Translations under genes and position numbers: made by a program
The notes under the pieces: generated by a model
Seen by the model: the letters and a program-made list of their open reading frames with translations, nothing else
Database searches by the model: none
Told to the model about the DNA's origin: nothing
Source: an uncultured Phycisphaerales bacterium
GTDB taxonomy: Bacteria > Planctomycetota > Phycisphaerae > Sedimentisphaerales > Anaerobacaceae
DNA length: 15,771 nt
Direction of reading: 5' to 3'
Assembly: GCA_937927975.1 (NCBI GenBank)
Contig: CALEZT010000214.1
Coordinates: 1-15,771, forward strand
In this document: piece after piece, positions 6,538 to 14,067 of the stretch
Layout: each line of letters begins with the position of its first letter
How positions within the stretch are numbered: position 1 is the stretch's first letter

Positions 6538-9465
6538 CTATGAGGCCCAGCCGGTCTTGCGCAGCCGCACGGACGGTCCCTCGTCGCCGGGGCGTTTCAT
6601 CTCCCGGTCGGTCGTCATCAGCCATTTGTCGAACTCAAAGCCGTCCTCCCGCATGGAGAACGAAACGATGTGCAGGCCGGGTTCCTTGACGTCGAGGTAG
6701 ATCTTATACGGCTCGCCGCAGTGCTCGGCCTCGGTCCGCTGCTTGCTCTCCCACCACCAGGAGTTCTTTCCGTCGCACCACTGGAGCCTCCGCCCCGACT
6801 CGGGCCAATTCCCGTCGAGACCGACATGCAGCCCGTTGTCCTCGCTGCCGGTGGAGTAGGCCCGGACCCAGACATAGTACCGTCCCGGCGTATTGAAGTG
6901 CACCTTGTACGAGACGACCGCCATCTGCCCGTGCTCATTCGAGAAGTTCTCGCCATTGATCAGCTTGTCCGCGTGCGTCCGGCGGGTGTCGGGCAGGACT
7001 TCGATGTATGCGCCGGCGCTGGCGGAGGCCGCATGGTTGTCGTCGCCGTCGGGCTGGACGGCCGGCGTATTCTCGGCGGTCGTGATGTACCACTTTCGCT
7101 TGTCAGTCCGAGTCTGTTCGGAGAACAGCTCCGCTTCGCCGGCGACCAAGCCGTTGTGCTCTTCGAAGACCACGTCTCCCTTGCCGGCGGGGCTGAACGC
7201 CAGTCGCGTCCACCGACCGCGGGAGTAGGCAAAGCCGCTGCCTTCGGGTTGCTTCTTGTTGGAAGCCGTGTTGAACTCGACCTGGATCACATCGTCCTTC
7301 TTGACCGCCACGTTCCGCCAGGTGTGACCGGCCGGCTGGTAATCGTTTCGCGTCGCGGGATTCGTGTACGTGCCGACCACCTTGCCGCCGATCAGCAGGC
7401 GATAGGTCGATTCGCCGTCGGTTTCGGTGAGGGTCGTCAGGGTGATGTCGTACGTGCCGGATGCGCCTGCGAAGACCGCCCTGGCGGCGGCGAACTTGTC
7501 CTTGTGCTGGGCGGCGTTGATCGCCAGGGCCTTGCGGTCGTTGTCCTTGTAGAACGGCACGAAGTCCGAGCCTGCGACGGCTTCAACATCGCGCGTCGCG
7601 ACGAGCACATAGGGGCTCTTCGGAGCCTCGTCGACGGCGACGGCCGGCGTTCGAACCTCGGTCACATCCTTGAACGAAAGCTCCGTCGGGCCGGCTTTCT
7701 TCAGGCACAGCAGCCAGTCGCCATCGCCCGGAGTCTTGAGCGCGACCTGGGCGGGCCCCTTGGCCTGGCCCTGCTCGAGCAGGCCGTCCAGGCCCTTGCC
7801 CGTCTTCGGATCGAACCAGCCGTAGGTCAGCTCGCCCGATTCCAGAGACAGTCTCAATTCGCCCGGGTTCTTGAAGTACACCAGATAGAGCTCGCCGGGC
7901 TTGGTGAAGCAGTAATCGTCCGGGTTGCGGGTCAGGTCGTCATCGTTCTTCATCTCCCAGAACGGGATCTCGTGCCTTTTGAAGAACTCGATGGCGTAAC
8001 GGCTCTGGTCCCACATCTTCTCCCGCGTGCGGTAGTCCTGGCACGTCAGGTCGCTGTGCGGGTGCTGGTATCCGAAGTACCACTCGATGCCCGCCCCGCC
8101 GGCCATGAAGACGCCCCACAGGGCGTTCTTGCGGGCATTGTCGCGCGTGGGGTCCTCGGCGTCGGTGATCAGCGCGTGGGTGGCGTCGCCCGGCTCGTCG
8201 CACGCAACGACCCACGGCTTGCCCGCCGCGACCGAACGTTCGATGTAGTCGAGAGTCCGGCGGTGAACCTCGCTGAAGTCGGGCTTGCTCGTCTGCAGGG
8301 AGAAGCCCGTCAGCGCCGAGGCGTCGCCCAGCAGGTCGTAGTGGGGATCGCCCATGTTGTGGATGACGATGTGGTGCCGGTACGGGTCCTGCGTCCAGAA
8401 GTAGTTCGCCCAGGCGACCTTCTGCTCGTGGGTGGCGTCGTTGATCTCCTCGCCGAGGTTCCAGTTCAACGCCAGGTGATGGCTGAAGCGGGCGATCAGC
8501 TCGCGGTAGTAGAGCTTGCGTTGCGGGCCGAGGTCGCCCTTGTCCAGCAGCAGCTCGTTCTCCGTTTCGAGCGTCTTGAAGTGCAGGTACATTCCGTTGC
8601 GGGTCCCGTGCTCGAAAACGATCTCCCACTGGTCCAGGCGGGAAACGTCCAGGCGGAGCCGCTCGTCGTAGGTCGTGTAGGGGAACACGTTCCGGTCGTC
8701 GCCGCCGATGTTCATCGGGATGAATGAGAAGACGTTCATGCCCTTCGAGGCCAGGTAGTTGACGGCCCCGATGATCCCCTTGCCCTTGCCGTTCTGCCAG
8801 GTCGGGTCGCCGGGCCTCCAGTCGCGGATGTGCGGGGCCCAGTCCTTGATGAGCTCGTCCTTGTGACCGTCGGTCTTGAAATCGCCATCGAAGTCGCGGT
8901 AGGCGAGGAAATTCTCCGGGGCGTCGGCGCCGGCCTTGAGGAAGTACTCGCCCGTGCCGGCGAACCGCAGGTAGTGGCCGCCGACGTACTCGAGCCGGCC
9001 TTTGGCACGATTGTCCCGCCCGGTCTTGTCCGTCGGCGCGACGGTGAAGCCGCCGGTCCGGCCGTCCATGAAACCGGCGGAGGCGCCGGCCTGGGGGGCG
9101 TCGTCGACCGCCACGTTCGGGCCCTTGCGGAAAGAGACCTCGTACGTCCACCGGCCCGGCGCGGGGGGAGCGAAGTGCACCCGCCACTTGTTGCCGGAGT
9201 CAGCACTCGTCTCGGCGGCATTGCCATCGGCGGCGTAGTAGCCGGGCACGCGATAGGTCTTGTCGCCGTTCGAGAACGTCACGTTCAACCGGTAGTCGGT
9301 GAATGGATTGGGATCGGCCGTCTCGCTCGTCCGCGGACCGTCGAACGTGACCGTGACCTTGTGCCACGTCTTGAGTTCCCCCGATACTTCGCCCGCCCAC
9401 GACATGGAAGCCGGCACGAGCAGTCCCATCAGAACAATCGCGAAACATCTTGCACGGAATTTCAT
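6538..9465 (-). CDS. Secreted DUF5060 glycoside-hydrolase-like protein with C-terminal accessory modules
   Basis: 975-aa exported protein. A Sec signal peptide covers about 1-24 (cut after 'SMSWA'). Residues 26-145 are an Ig-like DUF5060 module ('SGELKTWHKVTVTFDGP', 'NPFTDYRLNVTF'). Residues about 155-520 form a TIM-barrel-like core, and residues 521-590 a small beta domain resembling the C-terminal module of DUF4038/DUF5060 glycosidases. Candidate catalytic acids are Glu339/Glu340 in 'LNWNLGEE' and Glu424 in 'VVACDEPGD', which lie where acid/base and nucleophile fall in related clans. Residues about 620-760 and 790-950 are additional beta-rich modules; the last ('GRYYVWVRAYSTGSEDNG', Trp-rich 'NSWWWES') looks like a carbohydrate-binding or GH115-C-like domain. 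Residues 26-590 are a close paralogue of the preceding gene, which lacks the extension. The gap between the two genes is 50 bp, and AAGGGA precedes the ATG. Fold and role by resemblance; substrate unknown. Confidence 0.88.
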   Translation of the reverse strand: MKFRARCFAIVLMGLLVPASMSWAGEVSGELKTWHKVTVTFDGPRTSETADPNPFTDYRLNVTFSNGDKTYRVPGYYAADGNAAETSADSGNKWRVHFAPPAPGRWTYEVSFRKGPNVAVDDAPQAGASAGFMDGRTGGFTVAPTDKTGRDNRAKGRLEYVGGHYLRFAGTGEYFLKAGADAPENFLAYRDFDGDFKTDGHKDELIKDWAPHIRDWRPGDPTWQNGKGKGIIGAVNYLASKGMNVFSFIPMNIGGDDRNVFPYTTYDERLRLDVSRLDQWEIVFEHGTRNGMYLHFKTLETENELLLDKGDLGPQRKLYYRELIARFSHHLALNWNLGEEINDATHEQKVAWANYFWTQDPYRHHIVIHNMGDPHYDLLGDASALTGFSLQTSKPDFSEVHRRTLDYIERSVAAGKPWVVACDEPGDATHALITDAEDPTRDNARKNALWGVFMAGGAGIEWYFGYQHPHSDLTCQDYRTREKMWDQSRYAIEFFKRHEIPFWEMKNDDDLTRNPDDYCFTKPGELYLVYFKNPGELRLSLESGELTYGWFDPKTGKGLDGLLEQGQAKGPAQVALKTPGDGDWLLCLKKAGPTELSFKDVTEVRTPAVAVDEAPKSPYVLVATRDVEAVAGSDFVPFYKDNDRKALAINAAQHKDKFAAARAVFAGASGTYDITLTTLTETDGESTYRLLIGGKVVGTYTNPATRNDYQPAGHTWRNVAVKKDDVIQVEFNTASNKKQPEGSGFAYSRGRWTRLAFSPAGKGDVVFEEHNGLVAGEAELFSEQTRTDKRKWYITTAENTPAVQPDGDDNHAASASAGAYIEVLPDTRRTHADKLINGENFSNEHGQMAVVSYKVHFNTPGRYYVWVRAYSTGSEDNGLHVGLDGNWPESGRRLQWCDGKNSWWWESKQRTEAEHCGEPYKIYLDVKEPGLHIVSFSMREDGFEFDKWLMTTDREMKRPGDEGPSVRLRKTGWAS

Positions 9466-9515
9466 ACGTCCCTTTCCTTCAACGCAGGGGAGACCATTTC
9501 ATCGACTCATCACCT

Positions 9516-11393
9516 TCACCGAGCCGGCCGAATCAGTACGACCCAGTCTTCCTGTGGGTCGGACGGGGGATTGCCCAGCGACGGTTTGCCCGGCCCGACG
9601 ACCCGCGTGACGGAGCCGTCCTGCAGAGCGCCGCCGGTGCGGGGATTGTACCAGGAGACGGACAGGGCGCTGCGGCTCTCGCCCAGGTCGAAGTCCGTCG
9701 TGCCGCCGTCCGGCAGGTACACGATGTACAGCCCCGCGTCGCTCGCCAGGCAATACTTGGAGTTCTTGTTGTCTGCGTTGCCGACCAGGGCGTCGGCGTT
9801 TTTCATCGTCCAGAAGGGAATCCGGTAGTTCCGGAAGAACTCCAGCGCGATCCGGCAGTAGTCCCACGACAGGTCGCGACTGCGGAAGTCCTCGCAGAGA
9901 AGGTCGTTCTCGGGGATCTGATAGCCGAAGTAGTATTCGACGCCCGCGCCGCCGGCCATCAGGTTGCCCCAGAGCGTGGCCTTGCGGATGTCGTGCAGAT
10001 CGTAGGCGTTGTTTCCCTGGCCCGCCACGCCGCTGTGGCCCTTGTAGCCGGGATCGACCGGCACGCCCAGGTTGGCGGGCCCCTGCTCGTCGTTGGCGAC
10101 CACCCAGGGCCGGCCCGCCTTGTCCGACTCGACCACCCACTTGAGCGTCCGCGCGTGCGTCTGGTTCCATCCGTTCTGGAGCGAGACGCCGGTCAGGAGC
10201 GAGTTGTCGCCCAGCAGCGGCGTATACACCTGGTCCTGCTGGTTGGGGAAGGTGTGGATCACGATGTGGTTCTTATAGGGATCCGTCTCGTGGAGGTACC
10301 GCACCATGTCCACGATCTCCTCGGTGGACTGGGTGTTCTCCTCGCCGATGTTCCAGTTCAGGGCCAGGTTGTGCGCGAAGCGGGCGATCAGCTCGCGACA
10401 GTAGAGCTTTCGCTCGGTGCCCAATTTGCCGCCGTCGAGGGATTCCGGCACGAGGCCATCCTCCCGCTTGTCGCCCCGGCGGTTGTCGTCGATCTCGTTC
10501 TCCTGGAGCTTGAAGTGCAGGTACAGACCCGACCGGGTGGCGTGGTCGAACACGATGCCCCACTGATCGAGCTTCGAGCAGTCGTACCGCAGCTTGTCGT
10601 CTCGCTCGCGGAACGGCCAGACGTTATCGCCGTCGCCGCCGGCGTTGTAGGGCAGAAAGGAAAAGACATTGCAGCCCTTGGAGGCCAGGTAGTTCAGGGC
10701 GCCGATGATGCCCTTGCCCTTGCCTTCTTTCCAGGTGGGGTCGCCCTGTCTCCAATCCTGCACGTGCGGCTGCCAGGTCTTGAGCGGCGCGTTCTTCTTT
10801 CGGGCGACGGTGTTGTCGAAGTCCATGTAGGCCAGGAAGGTCTCCGGGGCGTCCGGCCCGGCCTTCAGGAAGTACTCCCCTGTGCCGGCGAACCGCAGGT
10901 AGTGTCCGCCCACGTACTGGAGCCGGCCTTTGCTGCGGAAATCCCGTGCCTTCTTGTCGCTGGCCTTCACGGAGAAGCTGCCCTTTTCGCCATCCATGTA
11001 GCCCGCGATGACTCCCGCCTGGGGATCGTCGTTGACGGCCACATTGGGGCCCTTTCGGAAGGAGACCACGTAATCCCAATTCCCGGTCTCGCTGGGGGCG
11101 AAGTGGACCCGCCACTTGTTGCCCGAATCCGCTTCGGTGTTGGCGGCATCGCCGTCGGCGGCAAAATAGCCCGGCACCCGATAGGTCTTGTTGTCCTTCG
11201 AAAACGTCACGTTCAGGCGGTAATCGGTGAATGGATTCTCCTCGTCTTCTTCGCTGACCTGGGGACCGTCGAAGGTGAGCGTGACCTTGTGCCAAGTCTT
11301 GAGTTCCCCGCTGATTCGCGTGGCCGAGGGGGCGGAAGTGCCGACGATCAATAGGATTGCGGCGACTGCAAGCGGTGTGGTGTAGTTTCTCAC
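9516..11393 (-). CDS. Secreted DUF5060 glycoside-hydrolase-like protein, short form; first gene of the operon
   Basis: 625-aa exported protein with a signal peptide at about 1-24 (cut near 'APSA'). It has a DUF5060 Ig-like module (27-145), a TIM-barrel-like core (155-535) and a C-terminal beta domain (540-625). Candidate catalytic acids are Glu351/Glu352 in 'LNWNIGEEN' and Glu436 in 'VVANDEQGP', matching the two sites in the downstream paralogue. The first 190 residues align with that paralogue without a gap; differences are small insertions in the barrel (about 300-325 and 440-465). The start is GTG at 11393: an in-frame TGA lies two codons upstream, and GGGAGG sits 10 nt before the GTG. It lies 89 bp downstream of a direct-repeat operator and about 55 bp downstream of a weak -10, so it leads the transcript. 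Probable extracellular or periplasmic glycosidase; activity not known. Confidence 0.88.
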   Translation of the reverse strand: MRNYTTPLAVAAILLIVGTSAPSATRISGELKTWHKVTLTFDGPQVSEEDEENPFTDYRLNVTFSKDNKTYRVPGYFAADGDAANTEADSGNKWRVHFAPSETGNWDYVVSFRKGPNVAVNDDPQAGVIAGYMDGEKGSFSVKASDKKARDFRSKGRLQYVGGHYLRFAGTGEYFLKAGPDAPETFLAYMDFDNTVARKKNAPLKTWQPHVQDWRQGDPTWKEGKGKGIIGALNYLASKGCNVFSFLPYNAGGDGDNVWPFRERDDKLRYDCSKLDQWGIVFDHATRSGLYLHFKLQENEIDDNRRGDKREDGLVPESLDGGKLGTERKLYCRELIARFAHNLALNWNIGEENTQSTEEIVDMVRYLHETDPYKNHIVIHTFPNQQDQVYTPLLGDNSLLTGVSLQNGWNQTHARTLKWVVESDKAGRPWVVANDEQGPANLGVPVDPGYKGHSGVAGQGNNAYDLHDIRKATLWGNLMAGGAGVEYYFGYQIPENDLLCEDFRSRDLSWDYCRIALEFFRNYRIPFWTMKNADALVGNADNKNSKYCLASDAGLYIVYLPDGGTTDFDLGESRSALSVSWYNPRTGGALQDGSVTRVVGPGKPSLGNPPSDPQEDWVVLIRPAR

Positions 11394-11448
11394 GATTCAA
11401 TGACCTCCCTATGTGATTCCCGAATCGGCCTCTCAACAGACCTTGTCC

Positions 11449-11477
11449 ATAGTATCCCGTCACCAGGCGGCCGACAC
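11449..11477 (-). promoter_or_regulatory. Candidate promoter of the catabolic operon
   Basis: On the minus strand, TACTAT (11454-11449) matches 4 of 6 -10 bases. With a 17-bp spacer the -35 region is GTGTCG (11477-11472), which is poor. It begins 5 bp from the proximal end of the operator. A weak -35 next to an activator site is what an AraC-type activated promoter looks like. Position is inferred from geometry, not measured. Confidence 0.4.
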
Positions 11478-11481
11478 CATA

Positions 11482-11515
11482 CCATAATACGCAGCCTCCC
11501 ATCCCAAAATGCGCA
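11482..11515 (-). promoter_or_regulatory. Operator A: bipartite direct repeat, likely XylR/AraC-type regulator site
   Basis: Read on the minus strand: TGCGCATTTTGGG, 8 unconserved bases, CTGCGTATTATGG. The two halves are direct repeats (TGCGCATTTTGG against TGCGTATTATGG, 10 of 12 identical) offset by 22 bp, about two helical turns. The same motif with the same spacing recurs at 13662-13695 (22 of 26 bases identical, none of the 8 spacer bases) and at 13948-13981 on the other strand (19 of 26). It lies 89 bp upstream of the GTG of the first operon gene. Direct repeats at this pitch beside a weak -35 are typical of AraC-family activators, and one is encoded next door. Confidence 0.72.
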
Positions 11516-11532
11516 TTGCGTTTCTTCTCAAG

Positions 11533-12711
11533 TCACTTGGCGCCATGGCGCGTCCTGTAGGCGGTGGGCGGCATGCCTTGGAATCGGGTGAACACTCTGT
11601 CGAGCTGCTTGGGGCTCGAGAAATCCAGTTTGTCAGCGATCTGGGTCACCGTCAGGTCGGTCTCGACGAGCAACTGGGTGATCCGGTTCACTCGCTCGCG
11701 GAGGATCTGCGAATGCACGGACCGCCCGATGGCATTGGCGAATCGATACTGCAGGGTCCGACGGCCAATCCCAATGGCCTCCGCGACGTCGTTGACTTGC
11801 AGAGGCCGATCAGAGTTTTCCCGGATGAAGCGGACCGCCTCGGCCATCTCCTCATCCTGCACCAACAGAATGTTGGTCGAACTGCGCGCCACGACGTGGG
11901 TTGGTTCCCCTTCGACGACGGCATGGCAGCGGGTCTTTTCCGCCAGGGCCCGGTCCAGCAACTGAGCGGCGCGGTACCCGAGATGCTCCGCGTTCAGGCA
12001 GATGCTCGACAACGGCGGGTTGGCCAGGCGGCAGATGAACTCGTCGTTGCCCACGCCGATGATCGCCACCTCGCCGGGCACGTGGATCTTCGCGACATGA
12101 CAGGCGTCCAAAAGGTGCTGACTCCGGTCGTCGTTGCTGGCCATGATCCCCACCGGCTTGGGCAGCGACTGGAGCCATTTGACCAGGAGGGGCTCTTCCT
12201 TTTCCCAAAGCACGCCTTTGCCCTTCGGTTGCTCGTACAAGTGGCACGAATACCCCGCCTCCCTGATGCAGGCCTGAAAAGCCTGGGCCCGGCTGATGGA
12301 CGGGTAGATCCCTTCGAAGCCGCAGAAGCCGAAATGGGAGAAACCGCAGTGGAGAAGATGCTCGGCGCCGAGCCGGCCCACCTTGTTGTTGTCGATCACC
12401 ACATTGATGAATCCCTCCACCGTCCGGCGGGTAATGGGGGCGCAGATTCCGGGGACCCCACACTGAATGATCTCATCAATGCGATCCGGCTCGCGCATGA
12501 TGATGCCGTCGACCTGCCCGCTGCGGAGGCGGTTGGTGACCTTCTGCTCCCAATCGAGGGCCTGGTAGTGCGGGGGCTCCCGGTAGAAGGTCCACGGACC
12601 ATACTCATTGGCGTAACGGGCGATGCCCTGGAGCAATCCCCGGTCAAACGCTCGCGTCGGTGCGATCAACAGAATGATTCTCGGAGCCTTGAACACGGTT
12701 GGCAGCACCAT
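11533..12711 (-). CDS. XylR-like transcriptional regulator (sugar-binding domain plus AraC HTH)
   Basis: 392 aa, the same size and layout as E. coli XylR. Residues about 10-280 form a LacI/PBP1-like ligand-binding domain ('ILLIAPTRAFDRGLLQGIA', 'GFSHFGFCG', 'GIMASNDDRSQHLL', 'IIGVGNDE'). Residues about 285-388 form an AraC-type double helix-turn-helix ('VNDVAEAIGIGRRTLQYRF', 'VTQIADKLDFSSPKQLDRVF', 'PPTAYR'). E. coli XylR has 'IGIDNEE', whose Asp contacts xylose; the equivalent here is Gly221, so the ligand is probably not xylose. It lies between the pseudopilin gene and the catabolic operon on the same strand and has its own promoter. No clear Shine-Dalgarno precedes the ATG, and an overlapping out-of-frame ATG lies 4 nt upstream. 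Expected role: sugar-dependent activator of the operator-bearing promoters in this window. Confidence 0.9.
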   Translation of the reverse strand: MVLPTVFKAPRIILLIAPTRAFDRGLLQGIARYANEYGPWTFYREPPHYQALDWEQKVTNRLRSGQVDGIIMREPDRIDEIIQCGVPGICAPITRRTVEGFINVVIDNNKVGRLGAEHLLHCGFSHFGFCGFEGIYPSISRAQAFQACIREAGYSCHLYEQPKGKGVLWEKEEPLLVKWLQSLPKPVGIMASNDDRSQHLLDACHVAKIHVPGEVAIIGVGNDEFICRLANPPLSSICLNAEHLGYRAAQLLDRALAEKTRCHAVVEGEPTHVVARSSTNILLVQDEEMAEAVRFIRENSDRPLQVNDVAEAIGIGRRTLQYRFANAIGRSVHSQILRERVNRITQLLVETDLTVTQIADKLDFSSPKQLDRVFTRFQGMPPTAYRTRHGAK

Positions 12712-12744
12712 TCCATAGGGTAACGATTTTGGCGGACGGGACGA

Positions 12745-12773
12745 ATTCTAAAGGCAACAACAATCTCTGTAAA
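12745..12773 (-). promoter_or_regulatory. Promoter of the XylR-like regulator gene
   Basis: On the minus strand TTTACA (12773-12768, 5 of 6 to the -35 consensus), a 17-bp spacer and TAGAAT (12750-12745, 5 of 6 to the -10 consensus). It would start transcription about 27 nt before the regulator ATG. It is the best sigma70-type promoter seen here and has no direct-repeat operator beside it, which suggests steady expression of the regulator independent of its own targets. The rest of 12712-12871 shows nothing else recognisable. Confidence 0.55.
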
Positions 12774-12871
12774 GCGGTCACACAAGCCAGATCGGCGAAA
12801 TCCCAGATATGCGGGCAGCACGGAGGACTGATGATCGGTTCCGGCGCGTTCTCCTACAGCCTGGGAGTGTC

Positions 12872-13567
12872 CTACTCGCTGCGGGGCAAACCCCAGTCCC
12901 ACGGCGTCATGTCCGTCGAATTCACCTTGTCGGAATGGCCATCGGCATAGAGGCAGTTGGTGAACCTGCCATGCCGCTCTCGGGCCACACGACGGGTCGT
13001 GTCGCCTCCGCTGGGCAGATGGTCCCTCGCATAGACATCCATCCATCGCAATTTCAGGTGAAGTTGCGTCCGATCATCTTCCTTGTAGACGACCTGAATG
13101 TGCGGGGCATTCGCAATGTACTCGTAGTCAGAAACGTAGATGGTTTGGCCGGGGCGTTTGAAATCGTCCAGTCTGGTCGCCCGTCGCAGTTCCTTGTCCT
13201 CCTTGGGATCCCATGCGTTGTTACAGTAATCGACGATCTGTTCCTTTTCGGGATAACTGGGGCAATTGTAGATATCCACTTCGGTCCATTCCAAGACCTT
13301 GTTGGACTTGCCGCCCACGTACGGGGTGAACAGAACCATCCAGTGCCCGTGTGTCTCATCCCGTGGGATCATCATATTGAAGTCCTGAGCGTACAGATAG
13401 GCCGCCACGCCGATCTGCTTGAGGTTGCTCAGGCAGCGGACGGCCTGCCCCTGTTTCTTCGCTCGGTTCAATGCAGGCAACAGAATCGCCATCAGCATCG
13501 CGATAATGGCGATGACGACGAGCAGCTCGATCAGTGTGAAGCCGCTGATGCGTCTTGGGTGCGACAT
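12872..13567 (-). CDS. Type II pseudopilin-like protein (prepilin N-terminus, H-X9-DG motif)
   Basis: 231-aa exported protein with a prepilin leader, '[20 protein letters not shown]'. The G/F cleavage site and the Glu at +5 are intact, followed by a continuous hydrophobic helix. The C-terminus has H-x9-D-G ('[13 protein letters not shown]'), a signature of the greatly expanded DUF1559-type pseudopilin-like families in Planctomycetota. The ATG at 13567 is chosen because AAAGGAG sits 8 nt upstream; the in-frame start 10 codons earlier has no such site. No other secretion or pilus genes are in the window, so it is a stand-alone paralogue. It is likely made with the glycan genes, since a copy of the same operator lies 95 bp upstream. 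Role unknown; possibly surface assembly or glycan binding. Confidence 0.88.
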   Translation of the reverse strand: MSHPRRISGFTLIELLVVIAIIAMLMAILLPALNRAKKQGQAVRCLSNLKQIGVAAYLYAQDFNMMIPRDETHGHWMVLFTPYVGGKSNKVLEWTEVDIYNCPSYPEKEQIVDYCNNAWDPKEDKELRRATRLDDFKRPGQTIYVSDYEYIANAPHIQVVYKEDDRTQLHLKLRWMDVYARDHLPSGGDTTRRVARERHGRFTNCLYADGHSDKVNSTDMTPWDWGLPRSE

Positions 13568-13629
13568 GAGAGACTCTCCTTTATTGCCGGTTTCCATGAC
13601 AGGGCGTCTGTGGGCGTACGATACAAGTC

Positions 13630-13659
13630 ATGTTAGAAAACGAGCCTCACCGAAGGCAA
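13630..13659 (-). promoter_or_regulatory. Candidate promoter of the pseudopilin-like gene
   Basis: On the minus strand TTGCCT (13659-13654, 4 of 6), an 18-bp spacer and TAACAT (13635-13630, 4 of 6). The -35 starts 2 bp from the proximal edge of operator B, and the -10 begins 27 bp from it, against 28 bp at the catabolic operon. The shared geometry supports both calls, though each hexamer alone is weak. Confidence 0.42.
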
Positions 13660-13661
13660 TT

Positions 13662-13695
13662 CCATTATGCGCAGAACGAATACCCAAAATGTACA
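13662..13695 (-). promoter_or_regulatory. Operator B: second copy of the direct-repeat motif
   Basis: Read on the minus strand: TGTACATTTTGGG, 8 bases, CTGCGCATAATGG. It matches operator A at 22 of 26 half-site bases while sharing none of the 8 spacer bases, so the similarity is not a simple duplication. It ends 95 bp upstream of the pseudopilin ATG, close to the 89 bp seen for operator A. Confidence 0.72.
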
Positions 13696-13947
13696 CGAGT
13701 CGCTCTCTTGCGCGGGACGTGGCCGTCGTGCTCCAATTCCAGACCCGCCGGGTGATCGCGACAGACGACCGTAGAGAACTCCGGGCCATGAAAAGGCCCT
13801 GTCTCGGAGTGAGCGGGGATGTGCCAATCCACCGTCATGCCCAGCCGCATTGCTTCCCGAATCGGCACCGCCGCGACGGTCACGGGGTCGAGTCTGTCTG
13901 ACGGTTCATCTCTGTTCAGGCCACGCCCTCGGTCAGAACCTGCCTGT
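13696..13947. other. Intergenic stretch between divergent operators
   Basis: About 250 bp separating operator B (driving the minus strand) from operator D (driving the plus strand). A minus-strand frame stays open across it but has no convincing start or ribosome binding site, runs into operator B, and matches no family I recognise. I see no RNA gene, repeat or terminator here. Confidence 0.4.
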
Positions 13948-13981
13948 TGCGCGTTTTGCGAAGCGAATCAGCACGTAATGG
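13948..13981 (+). promoter_or_regulatory. Operator D: third copy of the motif, facing the surface-protein unit
   Basis: Read on the plus strand: TGCGCGTTTTGCG, 8 bases, CAGCACGTAATGG. It agrees with operator A at 19 of 26 and with B at 19 of 26 half-site bases, with identical spacing. Its orientation is reversed with respect to A and B, as expected because the genes it faces are on the plus strand. It lies 86 bp before the ATG of a 55-aa ORF and 277 bp before the surface-protein start. It is the weakest of the three copies. Confidence 0.55.
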
Positions 13982-13983
13982 GG

Positions 13984-14019
13984 TTGATCCCATACGATGC
14001 GAAGACTACCGTATAGAAT
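13984..14019 (+). promoter_or_regulatory. Candidate promoter of the surface-protein unit
   Basis: TTGATC (13984-13989) occupies the same place relative to the operator as the -35 of the pseudopilin promoter. Overlapping -10 candidates TATAGA (14012) and TAGAAT (14014, 5 of 6) begin about 31-33 bp after the operator. The spacer is then 22-24 bp, which is too long for an unassisted promoter, so the pairing is uncertain. Confidence 0.3.
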
Positions 14020-14067
14020 GTATAGGGTGTGTCGTACCGTCGATTTCACAAGATTCGGAGGCGTGTG

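Noticed and set aside
6670..8727. 685-aa open frame on the plus strand
   Set aside because: Antisense to the long DUF5060 gene; Val/Arg-rich shadow translation without domains.
9450..11354. 634-aa open frame on the plus strand
   Set aside because: Antisense to the short DUF5060 gene; its similarity to the 6670-8727 frame only reflects paralogy of the genes on the other strand.
11540..11551. Perfect palindrome GCGCCATGGCGC near the regulator's stop codon
   Set aside because: Lies within the last codons of the regulator, has no loop and no T-run, and is explained by the encoded Arg-His-Gly-Ala; not a convincing terminator.
12781..12818. Possible fourth operator copy upstream of the regulator (ATCCCAGATATGCGGGCAG)
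   Set aside because: Only a loose partial resemblance needing an insertion; the second half-site is missing at the required spacing. It does not fit the N8 rule met by the other three.
13665..13970. Minus-strand open frame of about 100 codons in the divergent intergenic region
   Set aside because: No start with a ribosome binding site, no recognisable family, and it runs through operators D and B. A decayed gene cannot be ruled out, but the evidence is insufficient.
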